DNA of 64,000 bases from UBA7455 sp026713185 (GCA_963665785.1 OY762456.1:3224001-3288000); one strand, 5' to 3'. Shown: positions 1 through 8,926, counted from the stretch's first letter. Translations and numbers: made by a program. The notes: generated by a model from the letters alone, not told the origin.

Positions 1-1118
1 GTGATCAGGGTTTCGTTAGCAGTCTGGTATATTGTCTGTTGCATAGTCTGCCAGACATCTTCAATGGAGCCTTCTTCACGTACCTGTGCATAGGCCAGTA
101 AAGGACTTGCCTCACGAAGCTGATAGGCTGCGGCTGCGACCTCGGCAGCCTTACCGGATTCCACCAGCGCTTTGTGCAATCGACCGGAAGGGGCATTGGA
201 CAACACATGCGTCAGTATCTGTATGGCTGGGAAATCTTCATGAGAACCCGGAGGAACATGATAGATCACCATAACCAGCTTGATGTCACCGGTTCTCCGC
301 AGGGTAACGCTTCGTTCGCCATCCTGAGTGGGGTCTTTGGTATAGGTTGGGTATATCCGGTTGGATCCTGATCTGTCCGGGCGTGGGATGGCGCCGAATT
401 TTTCCAGAATGAGTTCTTTTGCCTTTTCCACATCAAATTTACCTGCGACAACCAACACCGCATTATCCGGCTGATAATGCTTCCGGTAAAACGCCCGTAG
501 ACGTTCTATCGGGACATTCTCTACATCCGAACGGGCGCCAATGGTTGATTTCCCATAGTTGTGCCATAAATAGGCCATGGACAGGGTGCGTTGCATCAAC
601 ATGCTGAATGGATTGTTCTCACCGGATTCCATCTCGTTACGCACTACAGACATCTCCGACTTCAGGTGTTCTTCCGATATGAAACTGTTGACCATGCGAT
701 CTGACTCAAGATCCAGAGCCCACTCCAGGTTATCGTCGGACGATGGGAAGGTTTCAAAATAATTGGTCCTGTCAAACCAGGTGGTGCCATTGGGTGACGC
801 ACCCCTTTCGGTCAGTTCCTTTGGAATGTCCGGATGATTCGGGGTACCCTTGAAAACCAGGTGCTCCAGCAAATGTGCCATTCCCGTTTCACCATAAGCC
901 TCGTGTCTGGAACCTGTCAGGTAGGTGATGTTTACCGTGATGGTAGGCTTGCTCGGGTCCGGGAACAGGATGACGCGCATCCCGTTTTCCATTCCATATT
1001 CGGTAATGCCTTCTACGGTCGCAATTTCAGTGAGCTTGCCATCAGCCAATAACGGCATGCAAGGCAGTGTTACAAGAACGATAAAGGCCAATAATTTATA
1101 TCGGAAACTAACTTTCAT
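1..1118 (-). CDS. M16 family zinc peptidase (pitrilysin-like), N-terminal part
   Basis: This is a periplasmic or secreted zinc protease whose 3' end lies beyond the left edge. About 372 codons are visible. The start is ATG at 1118, with GGAG 5-8 bases upstream on the minus strand. The product begins with a hydrophobic signal peptide (MKVSFRYKLLAFIVLVTL) ending near LLADG. The inverted zinc-binding motif HLLEH (HxxEH) lies at about residue 80, and the downstream conserved glutamate region (VVRNEMESGENN) is present. M16 proteins of this type usually have two homologous halves and about 900 residues, so more than half is missing here. No partner subunit is visible. The reading frame stays open to base 1. 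The family call is firm; the substrate cannot be inferred. Confidence 0.93.
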   Translation of the reverse strand, partial: MKVSFRYKLLAFIVLVTLPCMPLLADGKLTEIATVEGITEYGMENGMRVILFPDPSKPTITVNITYLTGSRHEAYGETGMAHLLEHLVFKGTPNHPDIPKELTERGASPNGTTWFDRTNYFETFPSSDDNLEWALDLESDRMVNSFISEEHLKSEMSVVRNEMESGENNPFSMLMQRTLSMAYLWHNYGKSTIGARSDVENVPIERLRAFYRKHYQPDNAVLVVAGKFDVEKAKELILEKFGAIPRPDRSGSNRIYPTYTKDPTQDGERSVTLRRTGDIKLVMVIYHVPPGSHEDFPAIQILTHVLSNAPSGRLHKALVESGKAAEVAAAAYQLREASPLLAYAQVREEGSIEDVWQTMQQTIYQTANETLI

Positions 1119-1660
1119 AGCAGGCTCCAAACCCAGTAAAACCCGAATTAAACACTTTTTTAACAGGTTGGCAATTCAAAAGTAGACCTCTTCAGGACAC
1201 ATTAGTCTGGTTTCCAACCATTAACTATCTGTTTCGGGGATTGAGGAGCGACAATCCAATCGCCATCATGACGGGATTACCCGCATGTATTGCCTGATTA
1301 TTCCGCTCGAAATGACAATATTCGTCCTGTAATCCTGCATCTCACTTCGCTCTACTGAATCCCGATGTGTTTTTTGAATTCGATAGAATGGAAAAAATAG
1401 GGGTGTTTAAGTCATTCGTTTATATAATAGAGTAAATAGTAAAAAATAATTTGACTAAAGTTCTGAAAAGAGCATAAATTTACCCATGAATTCTTTCAGA
1501 AAAGTTTTTTATCACAGGAAAGATTCACCTACATAATTAATACAAGGTAGAACCAGATATAAAAGAATCTAAACCAGGTAAAAAGAACAATTCAAAAGAC
1601 ATCCATGCTGTAAATACCAACATACTTCGGTTGGTACTTTTATTCGGTTTGTTTGCCGCC
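1119..1660. other. AT-rich intergenic region without a recognised gene
   Basis: About 540 bases separate the M16 gene start from a relic of the same gene. From about 1370 to 1620 the sequence is clearly AT-rich, with several TATAAT-like stretches, so it may carry promoters for both flanking genes, but no promoter could be assigned with certainty. The stretch around 1240-1320 (GAGGAGCGACAATCC and CCGCTCGAAATGACA) resembles a degenerate intergenic repeat. No convincing ORF was seen. Confidence 0.5.
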
Positions 1661-1757
1661 CATTCCCGTTCCACCATAAGCTTGGTGACTGGAACCTGTC
1701 AGTCAGGTGATGGTCGGCTTGCTCGAATCAGAGAACAGGATAACGCACATACCATTA
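1661..1757 (-). pseudogene. Relic fragment of the M16 peptidase gene
   Basis: This stretch aligns base by base with positions 880-990 inside the intact M16 gene. Shared blocks include CATTCCCGTT, CACCATAAGC, CTGGAACCTGTCAG, CGGCTTGCTCG-type sequence and GAACAGGAT. There is one internal gap of about 12 bases and scattered substitutions. The relic covers the zinc-site region (HLLEH side) but is too short and gapped to encode anything. It indicates a former tandem duplication of the protease gene whose second copy has decayed almost entirely. It also explains why the frame of the following TonB receptor stays open upstream of its true start. Confidence 0.8.
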
Positions 1758-1778
1758 ATTGAATCGGAGGTTAGAGTT

Positions 1779-4454
1779 ATGTTAGCCAAAAAAACTAGCA
1801 ATTGTTTTCGTTTGAATAGAATTGCAGGACTATATCGGATGTATCCGGGGATGGCATTTGCGCTTTTCTTCATCTGTGCACCCATTGAGCAGGGTTTTGC
1901 CCAGGAACAGGTGGAGGCATCCACAACAGACATCATTGAGGAGATCATAGTCTTGGGCACTCGCCGCCATGACGGACGCGCTCAGACCAATTCGCTTGTT
2001 CCTGTGGACGTGATTCGCGGGGATGATCTAGGCAGTCAGGGTCCCACCGACATGGATTCGCTGCTCGCAGCATTGATTCCGTCCTATAACATTGACTCTC
2101 AACCTATCAATGATGCGGCCACACTGGTGCGTCCCGCCAAGTTGCGCGGTCTCCCGCCAGACTCAACGCTTGCCCTGGTAAACGGAAAGCGTCGTCATCG
2201 CGCATCTGTTATCACCTTTCTCGGCAATGGAGTAGCCGATGGATCCCAGGGCGCTGATCTCTCCGTGATCCCGGCAGTGGCGGTCAAGCGAGTGGAAGTG
2301 CTGCGTGACGGCGCCGCCGCCCAGTATGGCTCCGACGCCATCGCAGGCGTCATCAACTTTGAATTGAAGGATGATGCCGAAGGGTCTTCAATCGAGGCTC
2401 GCTATGGAAGCTATTATGAAGGAGATGGCGAAGGCCTCAACCTGTCGCTGAACTTCGGGTTGCCATTAACCGATGCCGGCTTTGCGAATATCAGCTATGA
2501 ATACAAGCAGGCCGACCCCACCGACCGCTCGGTACAGCGAACCCAGGCCACGAACTATGCAAATGCGGGCAATCCACATATCAATGATCCAAACTACTTG
2601 CCTGTCTTTCATCCCAACGTCATGGTGTGGGGTACTCCAAAGTTTGAGTACGATCACAAGTTCTTTGCCAATCTCGGCCTTGACCTCGGCAATGGACGGG
2701 AGGCCTATGCCTTTGGTAACTACGCCCAACGCGAGGTTGAGGGAGGGTTCTACTACAGGCACTATGGTCGAGGCGGTGTCTTCGAAGGTCCATCAAACGT
2801 AGTCGTGGATGGCGTCACTTACGCCCAGACACTCAAGGTCGCAGATCTCTCCCACGACGGAATATCCGGCAACTGTTCTCCAATCGGGGTTGTCAACAAT
2901 ACCCCGGTTGCGGCGCATCTTGCTGCCGTGGAAGCCAACCCGGACTGCCATTCCCTTATTTCGACATTTCCCGGAGGGTTTACGCCAAGGTTTGGCGGCA
3001 CCCTCACCGACATGGCGCTTGCCTTTGGAGTTCGAGGAGACCTGGTGAACGACTGGTACTTTGATGCCAGCGGCGCATTTGGCGTCAATGATGTGGATTT
3101 CTTCATGCGCTATACGATCAACCCTCAGTTGCTTATCAAGCTGCCGCATGGTCAAAGAAATGAGATACCGATCAATTATTTTCCCGGTTCCTACACACAA
3201 TCCGAGTACGTCCTGAACTTTGACCTCTCTAAGTCCATCATCCTGGGCGAGTTTAACGCTCACATCGCCTTCGGCCTTGAACATCGTCAAGAGAAATTCA
3301 AGGTTGAGAGCGGCGAGGAGAATTCCTGGTTCATTGACGACCGTGCCGGTGGGCTTGCCGACCAGGGCTTTGGCATCGGATCAAACGGATTCACCGGATT
3401 TGGACCCCGGCTTGCAGGTGTGTTTGATCGAAACAGCTACGCCGTCTATTCGGACCTCGAAGTGGAACTCGCGGACAACTTCATCAGCGCGGTCGCGGTA
3501 CGTTTTGAAGACCATGAGGATGTTGGCAGTACGGTGGACGGAAAGTTGACTGCACGTTGGCAGGTGTCCGACATATTCGCATTGCGTGGTGCGGTGAGCA
3601 CTGGCTTCCGCGCGCCCACTCCTGGACAGGCTAACATCCTGAATGTGACCACCGCCTTCACCGATGGAAGGCTTGCCGACGAAGCAACGCTGCCACCCAC
3701 CCACCCTGCTTCCGTCATTGTTGGGGGAAAGGCCTTGACGCCAGAGGAATCCATCAACTTAAGCTTTGGCAGCGTGATTGAGCTTGACTTGTTGGATATC
3801 ACGGTGGACTTCTTCCGCATTGAGGTCGAGGACCGCATCGCACGAGGCAGTGTACAGGCTCTCACCCCGGCCGATACCCAGGCCCTGTTGGCGCAGGGTG
3901 TTGCCGATGCACAGACGCTCACTTCCGTGCGTTTCTACACGAACGACTTTGCGACAACTACCCAGGGGGTTGATTTGATCGTTGAATATCCGATGGACTT
4001 AGGCGTTGGCGTGAGCAATTTGAGCTTTGCCTTCAACTACACCGATACCACGGTCGATAGTCGAAACCCGGAAGTGATCAATGACAAGCGCATCATTCAG
4101 TTGGAACAGAACCTGCCGAACACACGGTTTACCTTGTCGTTCTATCATAACCAGGGGCCGTGGGACTTTTTGGCGCGGGTACGGCACTATGGCGATTTCG
4201 TCGAATTCTCTACCGATGATGGTAGTGCGAGGCTTGATGCAGAAGCCAGGATCCTGGTGGACACAGAGATTGCATACAACTTCAACGACAGCGGGACATT
4301 GATTCTCGGAATCGAAAACATGTTTGATGAATATCCGACCAACCAGAAAGACAATGCAGCCCCGTATCCTGCTGGACTCCTGTACGCAGAGACCTCACCT
4401 TTTGGATTCAACGGTGGCTTCTACTACCTGAGAGCCATCTGGAACTTTAATTAA
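1779..4454 (+). CDS. TonB-dependent outer-membrane receptor
   Basis: This 891-residue outer-membrane receptor imports an unknown ligand using energy from TonB. The start chosen is ATG 1779, with GGAGG at 1766-1770; an upstream in-frame ATG at 1707 lies inside the M16 relic and is rejected. The N-terminus has a signal peptide ending near GFAQ, then a TonB-box-like stretch (EEIIVLGTR). A plug domain follows with GLPPDSTLALVNGKRRHR, the VIPAVAVKRVEVLRDGA motif and YGSDAIAGVINF. The barrel ends in a typical terminal aromatic strand (YYLRAIWNFN). The plug resembles receptors of oligotrophic marine and sphingomonad-like bacteria. No transporter or regulator is adjacent, so the substrate is unknown. 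A strong hairpin follows the stop. Confidence 0.93.
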   Translation: MLAKKTSNCFRLNRIAGLYRMYPGMAFALFFICAPIEQGFAQEQVEASTTDIIEEIIVLGTRRHDGRAQTNSLVPVDVIRGDDLGSQGPTDMDSLLAALIPSYNIDSQPINDAATLVRPAKLRGLPPDSTLALVNGKRRHRASVITFLGNGVADGSQGADLSVIPAVAVKRVEVLRDGAAAQYGSDAIAGVINFELKDDAEGSSIEARYGSYYEGDGEGLNLSLNFGLPLTDAGFANISYEYKQADPTDRSVQRTQATNYANAGNPHINDPNYLPVFHPNVMVWGTPKFEYDHKFFANLGLDLGNGREAYAFGNYAQREVEGGFYYRHYGRGGVFEGPSNVVVDGVTYAQTLKVADLSHDGISGNCSPIGVVNNTPVAAHLAAVEANPDCHSLISTFPGGFTPRFGGTLTDMALAFGVRGDLVNDWYFDASGAFGVNDVDFFMRYTINPQLLIKLPHGQRNEIPINYFPGSYTQSEYVLNFDLSKSIILGEFNAHIAFGLEHRQEKFKVESGEENSWFIDDRAGGLADQGFGIGSNGFTGFGPRLAGVFDRNSYAVYSDLEVELADNFISAVAVRFEDHEDVGSTVDGKLTARWQVSDIFALRGAVSTGFRAPTPGQANILNVTTAFTDGRLADEATLPPTHPASVIVGGKALTPEESINLSFGSVIELDLLDITVDFFRIEVEDRIARGSVQALTPADTQALLAQGVADAQTLTSVRFYTNDFATTTQGVDLIVEYPMDLGVGVSNLSFAFNYTDTTVDSRNPEVINDKRIIQLEQNLPNTRFTLSFYHNQGPWDFLARVRHYGDFVEFSTDDGSARLDAEARILVDTEIAYNFNDSGTLILGIENMFDEYPTNQKDNAAPYPAGLLYAETSPFGFNGGFYYLRAIWNFN

Positions 4455-4474
4455 ACCCTGAATGTATGCCAAAC

Positions 4475-4510
4475 GGTAACGGCGCCTGGAACTTGCCAGG
4501 CGCCGTTACC
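4475..4510. terminator. Perfect 15-bp hairpin between convergent genes
   Basis: The arms GGTAACGGCGCCTGG (4475-4489) and CCAGGCGCCGTTACC (4496-4510) are perfectly complementary and separated by a 6-base loop. The hairpin lies 20 bases after the TonB receptor stop and 35 bases beyond the stop of the convergent phosphoesterase. It lacks a long U-tract on either side, so it may be a bidirectional terminator or an mRNA 3'-end protecting stem. Confidence 0.75.
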
Positions 4511-4545
4511 AATGTGTCTTCAAGAGTTAAAACATCCTGCTCCAG

Positions 4546-5298
4546 TCAGCAGTATCCTTGCGCTGCAAATTGTGTCCAGGGCTCACGTTCACCAACACCA
4601 TAGCCTCGAATCAGCCCATCTTTCAGCCTTTCCCGGAAATCCGGAAACTCGTCAAGTGTCCTGATTCTATCCATAGCCTCAAGCCAGGAGGTCTGATCGT
4701 ATGTCACCTGGCAATGTCGGAATTCCCCCTCTTCAAAAAGTCCATAACACGCAAGTTGTCTGCCACAACGATTCTGTCCTACGCTGCCTGGATTGATGAA
4801 AACCTGTCCATTGATAACCCGTGTAAACTGCACGTGTGAATGACCGAACAACACATAGGGGCTGTCACAGTCCTCTGCCAGCAATAACAGGTGTGAATCA
4901 GGTGAATTTGGCAGTGCATGTCTGGGGCCGCCTTCTACTGTCCCATGATGCAGGTACATGCGAATGCCACCGACCTCATATTCACCATTGGATTGCAAAT
5001 TCCGCAGGAATTCATAACCGACCGGGTCGAAGTGATCTATAATCCAGTTGTTCAGTACCCGCCACGGGGCAGGGTAGTTCGCAAATATCTCCGGCTTGAG
5101 CATTTCCAGATCGTGATTGCCCATGATAAAAGTGCCGTTATCGATACCCTGCAACAATGCCATGGTTTCGTTACTCTGCGGTCCAGACAGCACAGAATCG
5201 CCAAGAAACACAGTTCTATCCGCATCGTGTTCCTTCCTGAGTATTGCTGCAAGTGCCTCCGAATTGCCATGAATATCGGAAATGACTAATATTTTCAA
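4546..5298 (-). CDS. Metallophosphoesterase, YfcE/protein-phosphatase-like
   Basis: The 250-residue product is a soluble calcineurin-like metallophosphoesterase. The motifs run in the family order: SDIHGN at residues 7-12, GDSVLSGP near 33 (GDxxxxG), GNHDLE near 61, an HHGT segment near 116, and GHSHVQ near 150 (GHxH). These ligate a two-metal centre. There is no signal peptide. The gene is convergent with the TonB receptor and divergent from a second phosphoesterase of a different subfamily. The family includes phosphodiesterases and Ser/Thr phosphatases, so the substrate cannot be assigned. Confidence 0.88.
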   Translation of the reverse strand: MKILVISDIHGNSEALAAILRKEHDADRTVFLGDSVLSGPQSNETMALLQGIDNGTFIMGNHDLEMLKPEIFANYPAPWRVLNNWIIDHFDPVGYEFLRNLQSNGEYEVGGIRMYLHHGTVEGGPRHALPNSPDSHLLLLAEDCDSPYVLFGHSHVQFTRVINGQVFINPGSVGQNRCGRQLACYGLFEEGEFRHCQVTYDQTSWLEAMDRIRTLDEFPDFRERLKDGLIRGYGVGEREPWTQFAAQGYC

Positions 5299-5334
5299 TA
5301 AATTATTCCTTTACTTCCTGAATGCTACTCTAGT

Positions 5335-5429
5335 GGTTTGTTCGAACGCTCATAATAAAACTGAAAAGGAAAATGTTATTCCAGGGGTTTGGCTCGAATG
5401 CTCATGATAAAACTGAAAAGGAAATAATG
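5335..5429 (+). repeat. Two imperfect direct repeats in a divergent promoter region
   Basis: Two copies of about 40 bases share GATAAAACTGAAAAGGAAA-type sequence and a preceding CGAA(C/T)GCTCAT block. They lie at about 5335-5374 and 5386-5429, between two divergently transcribed phosphoesterase genes. A local duplication of a promoter or operator segment is the simplest reading. No known operator was recognised. Confidence 0.6.
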
Positions 5430-5455
5430 CCAATTTTCACTATGCAGACCAAAAC

Positions 5456-6397
5456 ATGAACAAAATTTTGACCATACTGAAACGCCTGGTTATTGGCATA
5501 GCCATTATGCTGGTCGCAACCTTCGCATGGTTCTATATAGAATATCTTCGAGAAGTTTCGGGACTGGTAGAACTCGGTTACAGGGATGCCGGATTTGTGA
5601 TTGATTCCCATGATTCCATCAGTTTTCTTGCTACTGGTGATACCGGTTCCGGCTTGCCCCGCCAGCGAGATATCGCAATTCAGATGGAAAAGCGATGTCG
5701 CCAGAAAAAACCGTCAGGAATTTTATTGCTGGGTGATGTGGTCTACCCCAAGGGGGTTACTTCCGCCGATGATCCACAATGGCTGGAGAAAGTTTTTTCC
5801 GTTTATACTGGAAAGTGTCTGGATACTGTTGCAATTTATCCAGTGTTGGGAAACCACGACTATCATGGTAACGTATCAAGCTGGATTGAGGTTGCCAGAT
5901 TGAATGATCGTTGGAAATTTCCGTCCAGGCATTACTCCATAGAAATTCCTGACCTGCTCACTGTTTATGCCCTTGATTCACACTACCCATTTAACATCAA
6001 GAGTCACGGCATACCCGATTTTGGTAAATCCACTACACCCTGGACGATTGCTATCGGCCATCACCCGTTACAATCCGCCAGTGCAGGTGGTGGTGGACAT
6101 CGAGGAAAAAGTTTTAAAGGGTATATCCTCAGACGAACGCTCTGTAACCGTGTCGATGCGTATCTGAGTGGGCACAGCCATCACCTGGAATACGACAGGA
6201 TACATCGATGCGAAATGGATCACTACATCTCTGGCGCTGGAGGTGGGACATTGCAGGAACTGGAAAAAAATCACAATGCCTTGTTCGCCGCTGCCGAATA
6301 TGGTTTTCTGGAACTGGAGGTTTCCCCAAAGGCAATCAAGGGAATATTCTTTTCCCGAACCGGACAATTGATTTTCCAAACTTCCACAATTAAATAG
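5456..6397 (+). CDS. Membrane-anchored metallophosphoesterase, acid-phosphatase-like
   Basis: This 313-residue protein starts with a single hydrophobic segment (residues about 8-26, LVIGIAIMLVATFAWFYIEY) that should anchor it in the inner membrane with the catalytic domain outside. The metallophosphoesterase motifs are present: TGDTGSG near 60, GDVVYPKG near 92, GNHDYHG near 134, GHHPLQS near 200 and GHSHHLEY near 238. The arrangement resembles tartrate-resistant (purple) acid phosphatases more than YfcE. The start is ATG 5456; the ribosome-binding site is weak. A duplicated 40-base element lies directly upstream. Substrate unknown. Confidence 0.85.
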   Translation: MNKILTILKRLVIGIAIMLVATFAWFYIEYLREVSGLVELGYRDAGFVIDSHDSISFLATGDTGSGLPRQRDIAIQMEKRCRQKKPSGILLLGDVVYPKGVTSADDPQWLEKVFSVYTGKCLDTVAIYPVLGNHDYHGNVSSWIEVARLNDRWKFPSRHYSIEIPDLLTVYALDSHYPFNIKSHGIPDFGKSTTPWTIAIGHHPLQSASAGGGGHRGKSFKGYILRRTLCNRVDAYLSGHSHHLEYDRIHRCEMDHYISGAGGGTLQELEKNHNALFAAAEYGFLELEVSPKAIKGIFFSRTGQLIFQTSTIK

Positions 6398-6430
6398 TAA
6401 GCTGGCAAACCGGGGTCGGTGGGGTCAGAG

Positions 6431-7171
6431 ATGATACAAAATCACCGGATTATTACGATTTATGGCCGTAAACCGGTTCTGGAAGTACTTCAATCAGATG
6501 AGCAGGTTTTGCGTCTGCATATGTCCAGGTTGGTCAACCCTTCACCCATCATCAACGAAATTCTGGATGCGGCATCAACCAGAAACATTGAAGTCCGGCT
6601 CCACAGCAAACGGCAATTATCGTTTATCTCAAAAAACAGCCGCCAGGATCAGGGTGTTGCGCTGGACCTGGCAGCTCCCAACCTTGTAGATCTCTCCGAA
6701 CTGCCACTGACCTCAAGCCAGTTGATCGCTCTTGACGGCATTACCAATCCACAGAACCTGGGAATGATCATCAGGTCGGTTGCTGCATCTCCCTTACATG
6801 GTCTAATCCTTTCGAGGAAGGGAAATGCGGGTTTAGGACCACTGGTATTCAAAGCAAGTGCCGGAACAGTCATTCGAGCCAATATATTTCAGTGCGATGA
6901 CCTGGTAGAAGCTATCGGATTTCTCCAGCGCCGTCATTTCGCGATCTACGGACTCGGCGGGAATGGTTCAGTCTCGCTGGATGCTCTGACTGTCAACTCA
7001 CGCGCACTGTTTATTCTGGGCAACGAAACGGAAGGATTGTCAAGTAAGGTAATGAAGGTTTGTGACCAATTAGTGAATATTCCAATGGCAAATGATGTCG
7101 AGTCATTAAACGTCAGTGCAGTAGCAGCGCTGGTGGCCTTTCGACAGATCTTCCATGGGTCAGTTGGGTAG
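6431..7171 (+). CDS. SpoU/TrmH family RNA 2'-O-methyltransferase
   Basis: This SAM-dependent enzyme of the SPOUT superfamily probably methylates a ribose in rRNA or tRNA. An N-terminal substrate-binding domain (ITIYGRKPVLEVLQ) precedes the trefoil-knot domain with three motifs: DGITNPQNLGMIIRS near 102, FILGNETEGLS near 194 and IPMANDVESLNVSAVAAL near 216. At about 246 residues it matches RlmB-like proteins in length, but the N-terminal domain is divergent. ATG 6431 is chosen with GGGG seven bases upstream; GTG 6419 in the same frame is an alternative. The upstream GGGGTCAGAG matches the core of dispersed REP-like elements in this genome. Confidence 0.88.
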   Translation: MIQNHRIITIYGRKPVLEVLQSDEQVLRLHMSRLVNPSPIINEILDAASTRNIEVRLHSKRQLSFISKNSRQDQGVALDLAAPNLVDLSELPLTSSQLIALDGITNPQNLGMIIRSVAASPLHGLILSRKGNAGLGPLVFKASAGTVIRANIFQCDDLVEAIGFLQRRHFAIYGLGGNGSVSLDALTVNSRALFILGNETEGLSSKVMKVCDQLVNIPMANDVESLNVSAVAALVAFRQIFHGSVG

Positions 7172-7179
7172 GATTTGAG

Positions 7180-7262
7180 GGATCAGAGTCAATTGCCAGG
7201 GTAAAACGCCTGTCATTGTGTCGGGAAAAGAGAGTTTTACCATGGCGCCTGACTCTGACCCC
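7180..7262. repeat. REP-like palindromic element
   Basis: This is an imperfect inverted repeat: GATCAGAGTCA and GGTAAAAC on the left pair with GTTTTACC and TGACTCTGACC on the right, around a 25-base centre. The outer arm carries the core GAGTCA...TGCCAG seen again near 61590 and, as GGGGTCGGAGT, in the 22.8 kb array. It sits between the methyltransferase and the lipoprotein gene, where it could act as a transcript-end structure. It resembles palindromes mobilised by REP-associated tyrosine transposases, but no such transposase is in the window. Confidence 0.65.
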
Positions 7263-7361
7263 TGTGTTTTCGAGACAAGAGGTTGTATTGAACCTGACTA
7301 CCGGTTATTGTTGCGCGACGCCAAGGCTGGCAATTTTTGAAATCTAGATAATGAATATTCT

Positions 7362-8705
7362 ATGAGACGATTCCGGGTTTATCTCTCGTTACTGCTCGTA
7401 CTGTATGGCTGTGGCAGTGAAGAGGGGTTCGATGAAAATCAGATAGCGCCAAGAGGTTTTTTACGGATTGTGCATGCAATTCCCGAAGCCCCGGAAATAT
7501 CTTCCACGCTGCAAATTCAGCGATTGGGCACGCTGGATTATGGAGAATTTTCCACTAATATCGCTGTCCTTCCCGATATCGACCGGGAATTCAATCTTAC
7601 TTATTTCGACGGTGATTCTGTTCAGGATCTGCTCACCGATACCTTGCATGTAGAAATTGATTATCTGGTTACCGTTGTAATTGCCGGTACCATGGCTGAA
7701 CCACAATTGATTATTGTTGAAGATCCATCTCCTGTGATTGAAGAAGGCAGCGAAGATTCAGAGCTTCTGATTGTACACGCCAGCTCTCAGGCGCCTTCCA
7801 GTATTGATCTTTTTCTGACGACCGGTGATGACCCCCCCGGGGAACCCAGAACGCAGTTAAGCCACTTTCAGGCCACAGAGAAGATCGTTGTACCACCGAA
7901 TGCTGCTTATCGATTGCGCTACGCCAGTACCGGGACCGATGACATTCTGTGGGACTCGGGCGAATTTGAAATTATGGCGCAAACTCAAGGTTTGCTGTTA
8001 ATAACCGATCATTCCGGACCAGGAAGACATTCAGGCCGAATTCTCCCTCTTGCTTCTCAGAACACGCTGTCATTTCCATCCGAAGAGTTGCCCAGCGCCG
8101 CACGCTTTGCCAACATGATGGCCGATGCACCGGATGAAGTAGACTTCTATATCAATGATCAACTTACCGAAACAGGCATTCAATTCCAGGAGACCGGCGG
8201 CTTCCATGACTATGCTTCTGCAGAAATAATCACAGTCAAGGTTACCGAAACTGATACGCCTGAAAATGTATATCTGGAAAGGCAGATTACGCTGCATTCC
8301 GGAAACTGGCATACCATAACAATTTACGGTCCCCTTGATGATGCCAGAATTGCTCTGTCTCTGGACCACTTCCGGCGAATTCAGAACCGGGTGACTTTAA
8401 GCCTGAATAACTATTCTCCCTCACTCGGCAACCTGAATGCCTATGTTGTTCCCCCAGGCGAAAACTATACGGATTTAACACCGATCAACCTGATACTCGG
8501 TACCTCAAATTCGGGAATTTTGTATGCCAATGATTACGACCTGACCATTACTCCAGCGGATTCGCAGACTATAGACAGTGGTCCTCATCCTCTGTCCATG
8601 CCGGAAAGAGGAATTTATCGAGTGGATATCACGGATTCATCTGGTGGCGGCAGACCTTCGATCATCGTAACGGGTGATGACTTTACAACGCCCTCCGAGC
8701 CATAG
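7362..8705 (+). CDS. DUF4397-containing lipoprotein
   Basis: The 447-residue product is an exported lipoprotein. The signal peptide (MRRFRVYLSLLLVLYGC) ends in a lipobox LYGC with lipidation expected at Cys17, followed by Gly-Ser. Two or three repeats resemble DUF4397 modules: RIVHAIPEAPE near 36, LIVHASSQAPSSIDLF near 136 and RFANMMADAPDEVDFY near 248. These are beta-rich units of unknown function found in secreted proteins. The stop codon TAG (8703-8705) shares its last base with the first base of a MITE-like element, so the C-terminus may have been altered by that insertion. No partner gene is evident. Confidence 0.82.
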   Translation: MRRFRVYLSLLLVLYGCGSEEGFDENQIAPRGFLRIVHAIPEAPEISSTLQIQRLGTLDYGEFSTNIAVLPDIDREFNLTYFDGDSVQDLLTDTLHVEIDYLVTVVIAGTMAEPQLIIVEDPSPVIEEGSEDSELLIVHASSQAPSSIDLFLTTGDDPPGEPRTQLSHFQATEKIVVPPNAAYRLRYASTGTDDILWDSGEFEIMAQTQGLLLITDHSGPGRHSGRILPLASQNTLSFPSEELPSAARFANMMADAPDEVDFYINDQLTETGIQFQETGGFHDYASAEIITVKVTETDTPENVYLERQITLHSGNWHTITIYGPLDDARIALSLDHFRRIQNRVTLSLNNYSPSLGNLNAYVVPPGENYTDLTPINLILGTSNSGILYANDYDLTITPADSQTIDSGPHPLSMPERGIYRVDITDSSGGGRPSIIVTGDDFTTPSEP

Positions 8706-8865
8706 GAGGCTGTCCGAGAACAGACTGACCTACTGCGGACAAGCCTGATTGGCCCTATTTTCCGCTTATTTTCTTTCAATATGTACAATATTTGCCTCAA
8801 ATAACCAAAAAATATGACTCAATCAGTCTCGCCCTCGCTACGGTCGCAGTTCCCGGACAGCCTCC
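8705..8865. mobile_element. MITE-like element, copy A (161 bp)
   Basis: The element is bounded by inverted ends GGAGGCTGTCCGAGAAC and GTTCCCGGACAGCCTCC, which pair with one mismatch over 17 bases. The interior is AT-rich and non-coding. A second copy of identical length at 61399-61559 differs at only two positions. There is no transposase inside, so it would depend on an enzyme elsewhere. It begins on the last base of the upstream stop codon and supplies about 45 in-frame codons in front of the CoA transferase. Clear target-site duplications are not visible. Confidence 0.85.
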
Positions 8866-8926
8866 TGGTTTTTTCCAACAAGGTTGGTATTGGAAATCAC
8901 AGCTTTTTCTCTATAGCAGTAACAAC

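Noticed and set aside
1707..1778. Longer N-terminus for the first TonB receptor
   Set aside because: The frame runs through the M16 relic. The signal peptide and GGAGG site point to ATG 1779.
8792..8926. Longer N-terminus for the CoA transferase
   Set aside because: These codons are the right half of the MITE and the sequence after it. Homology begins at MISPLDD (8927).
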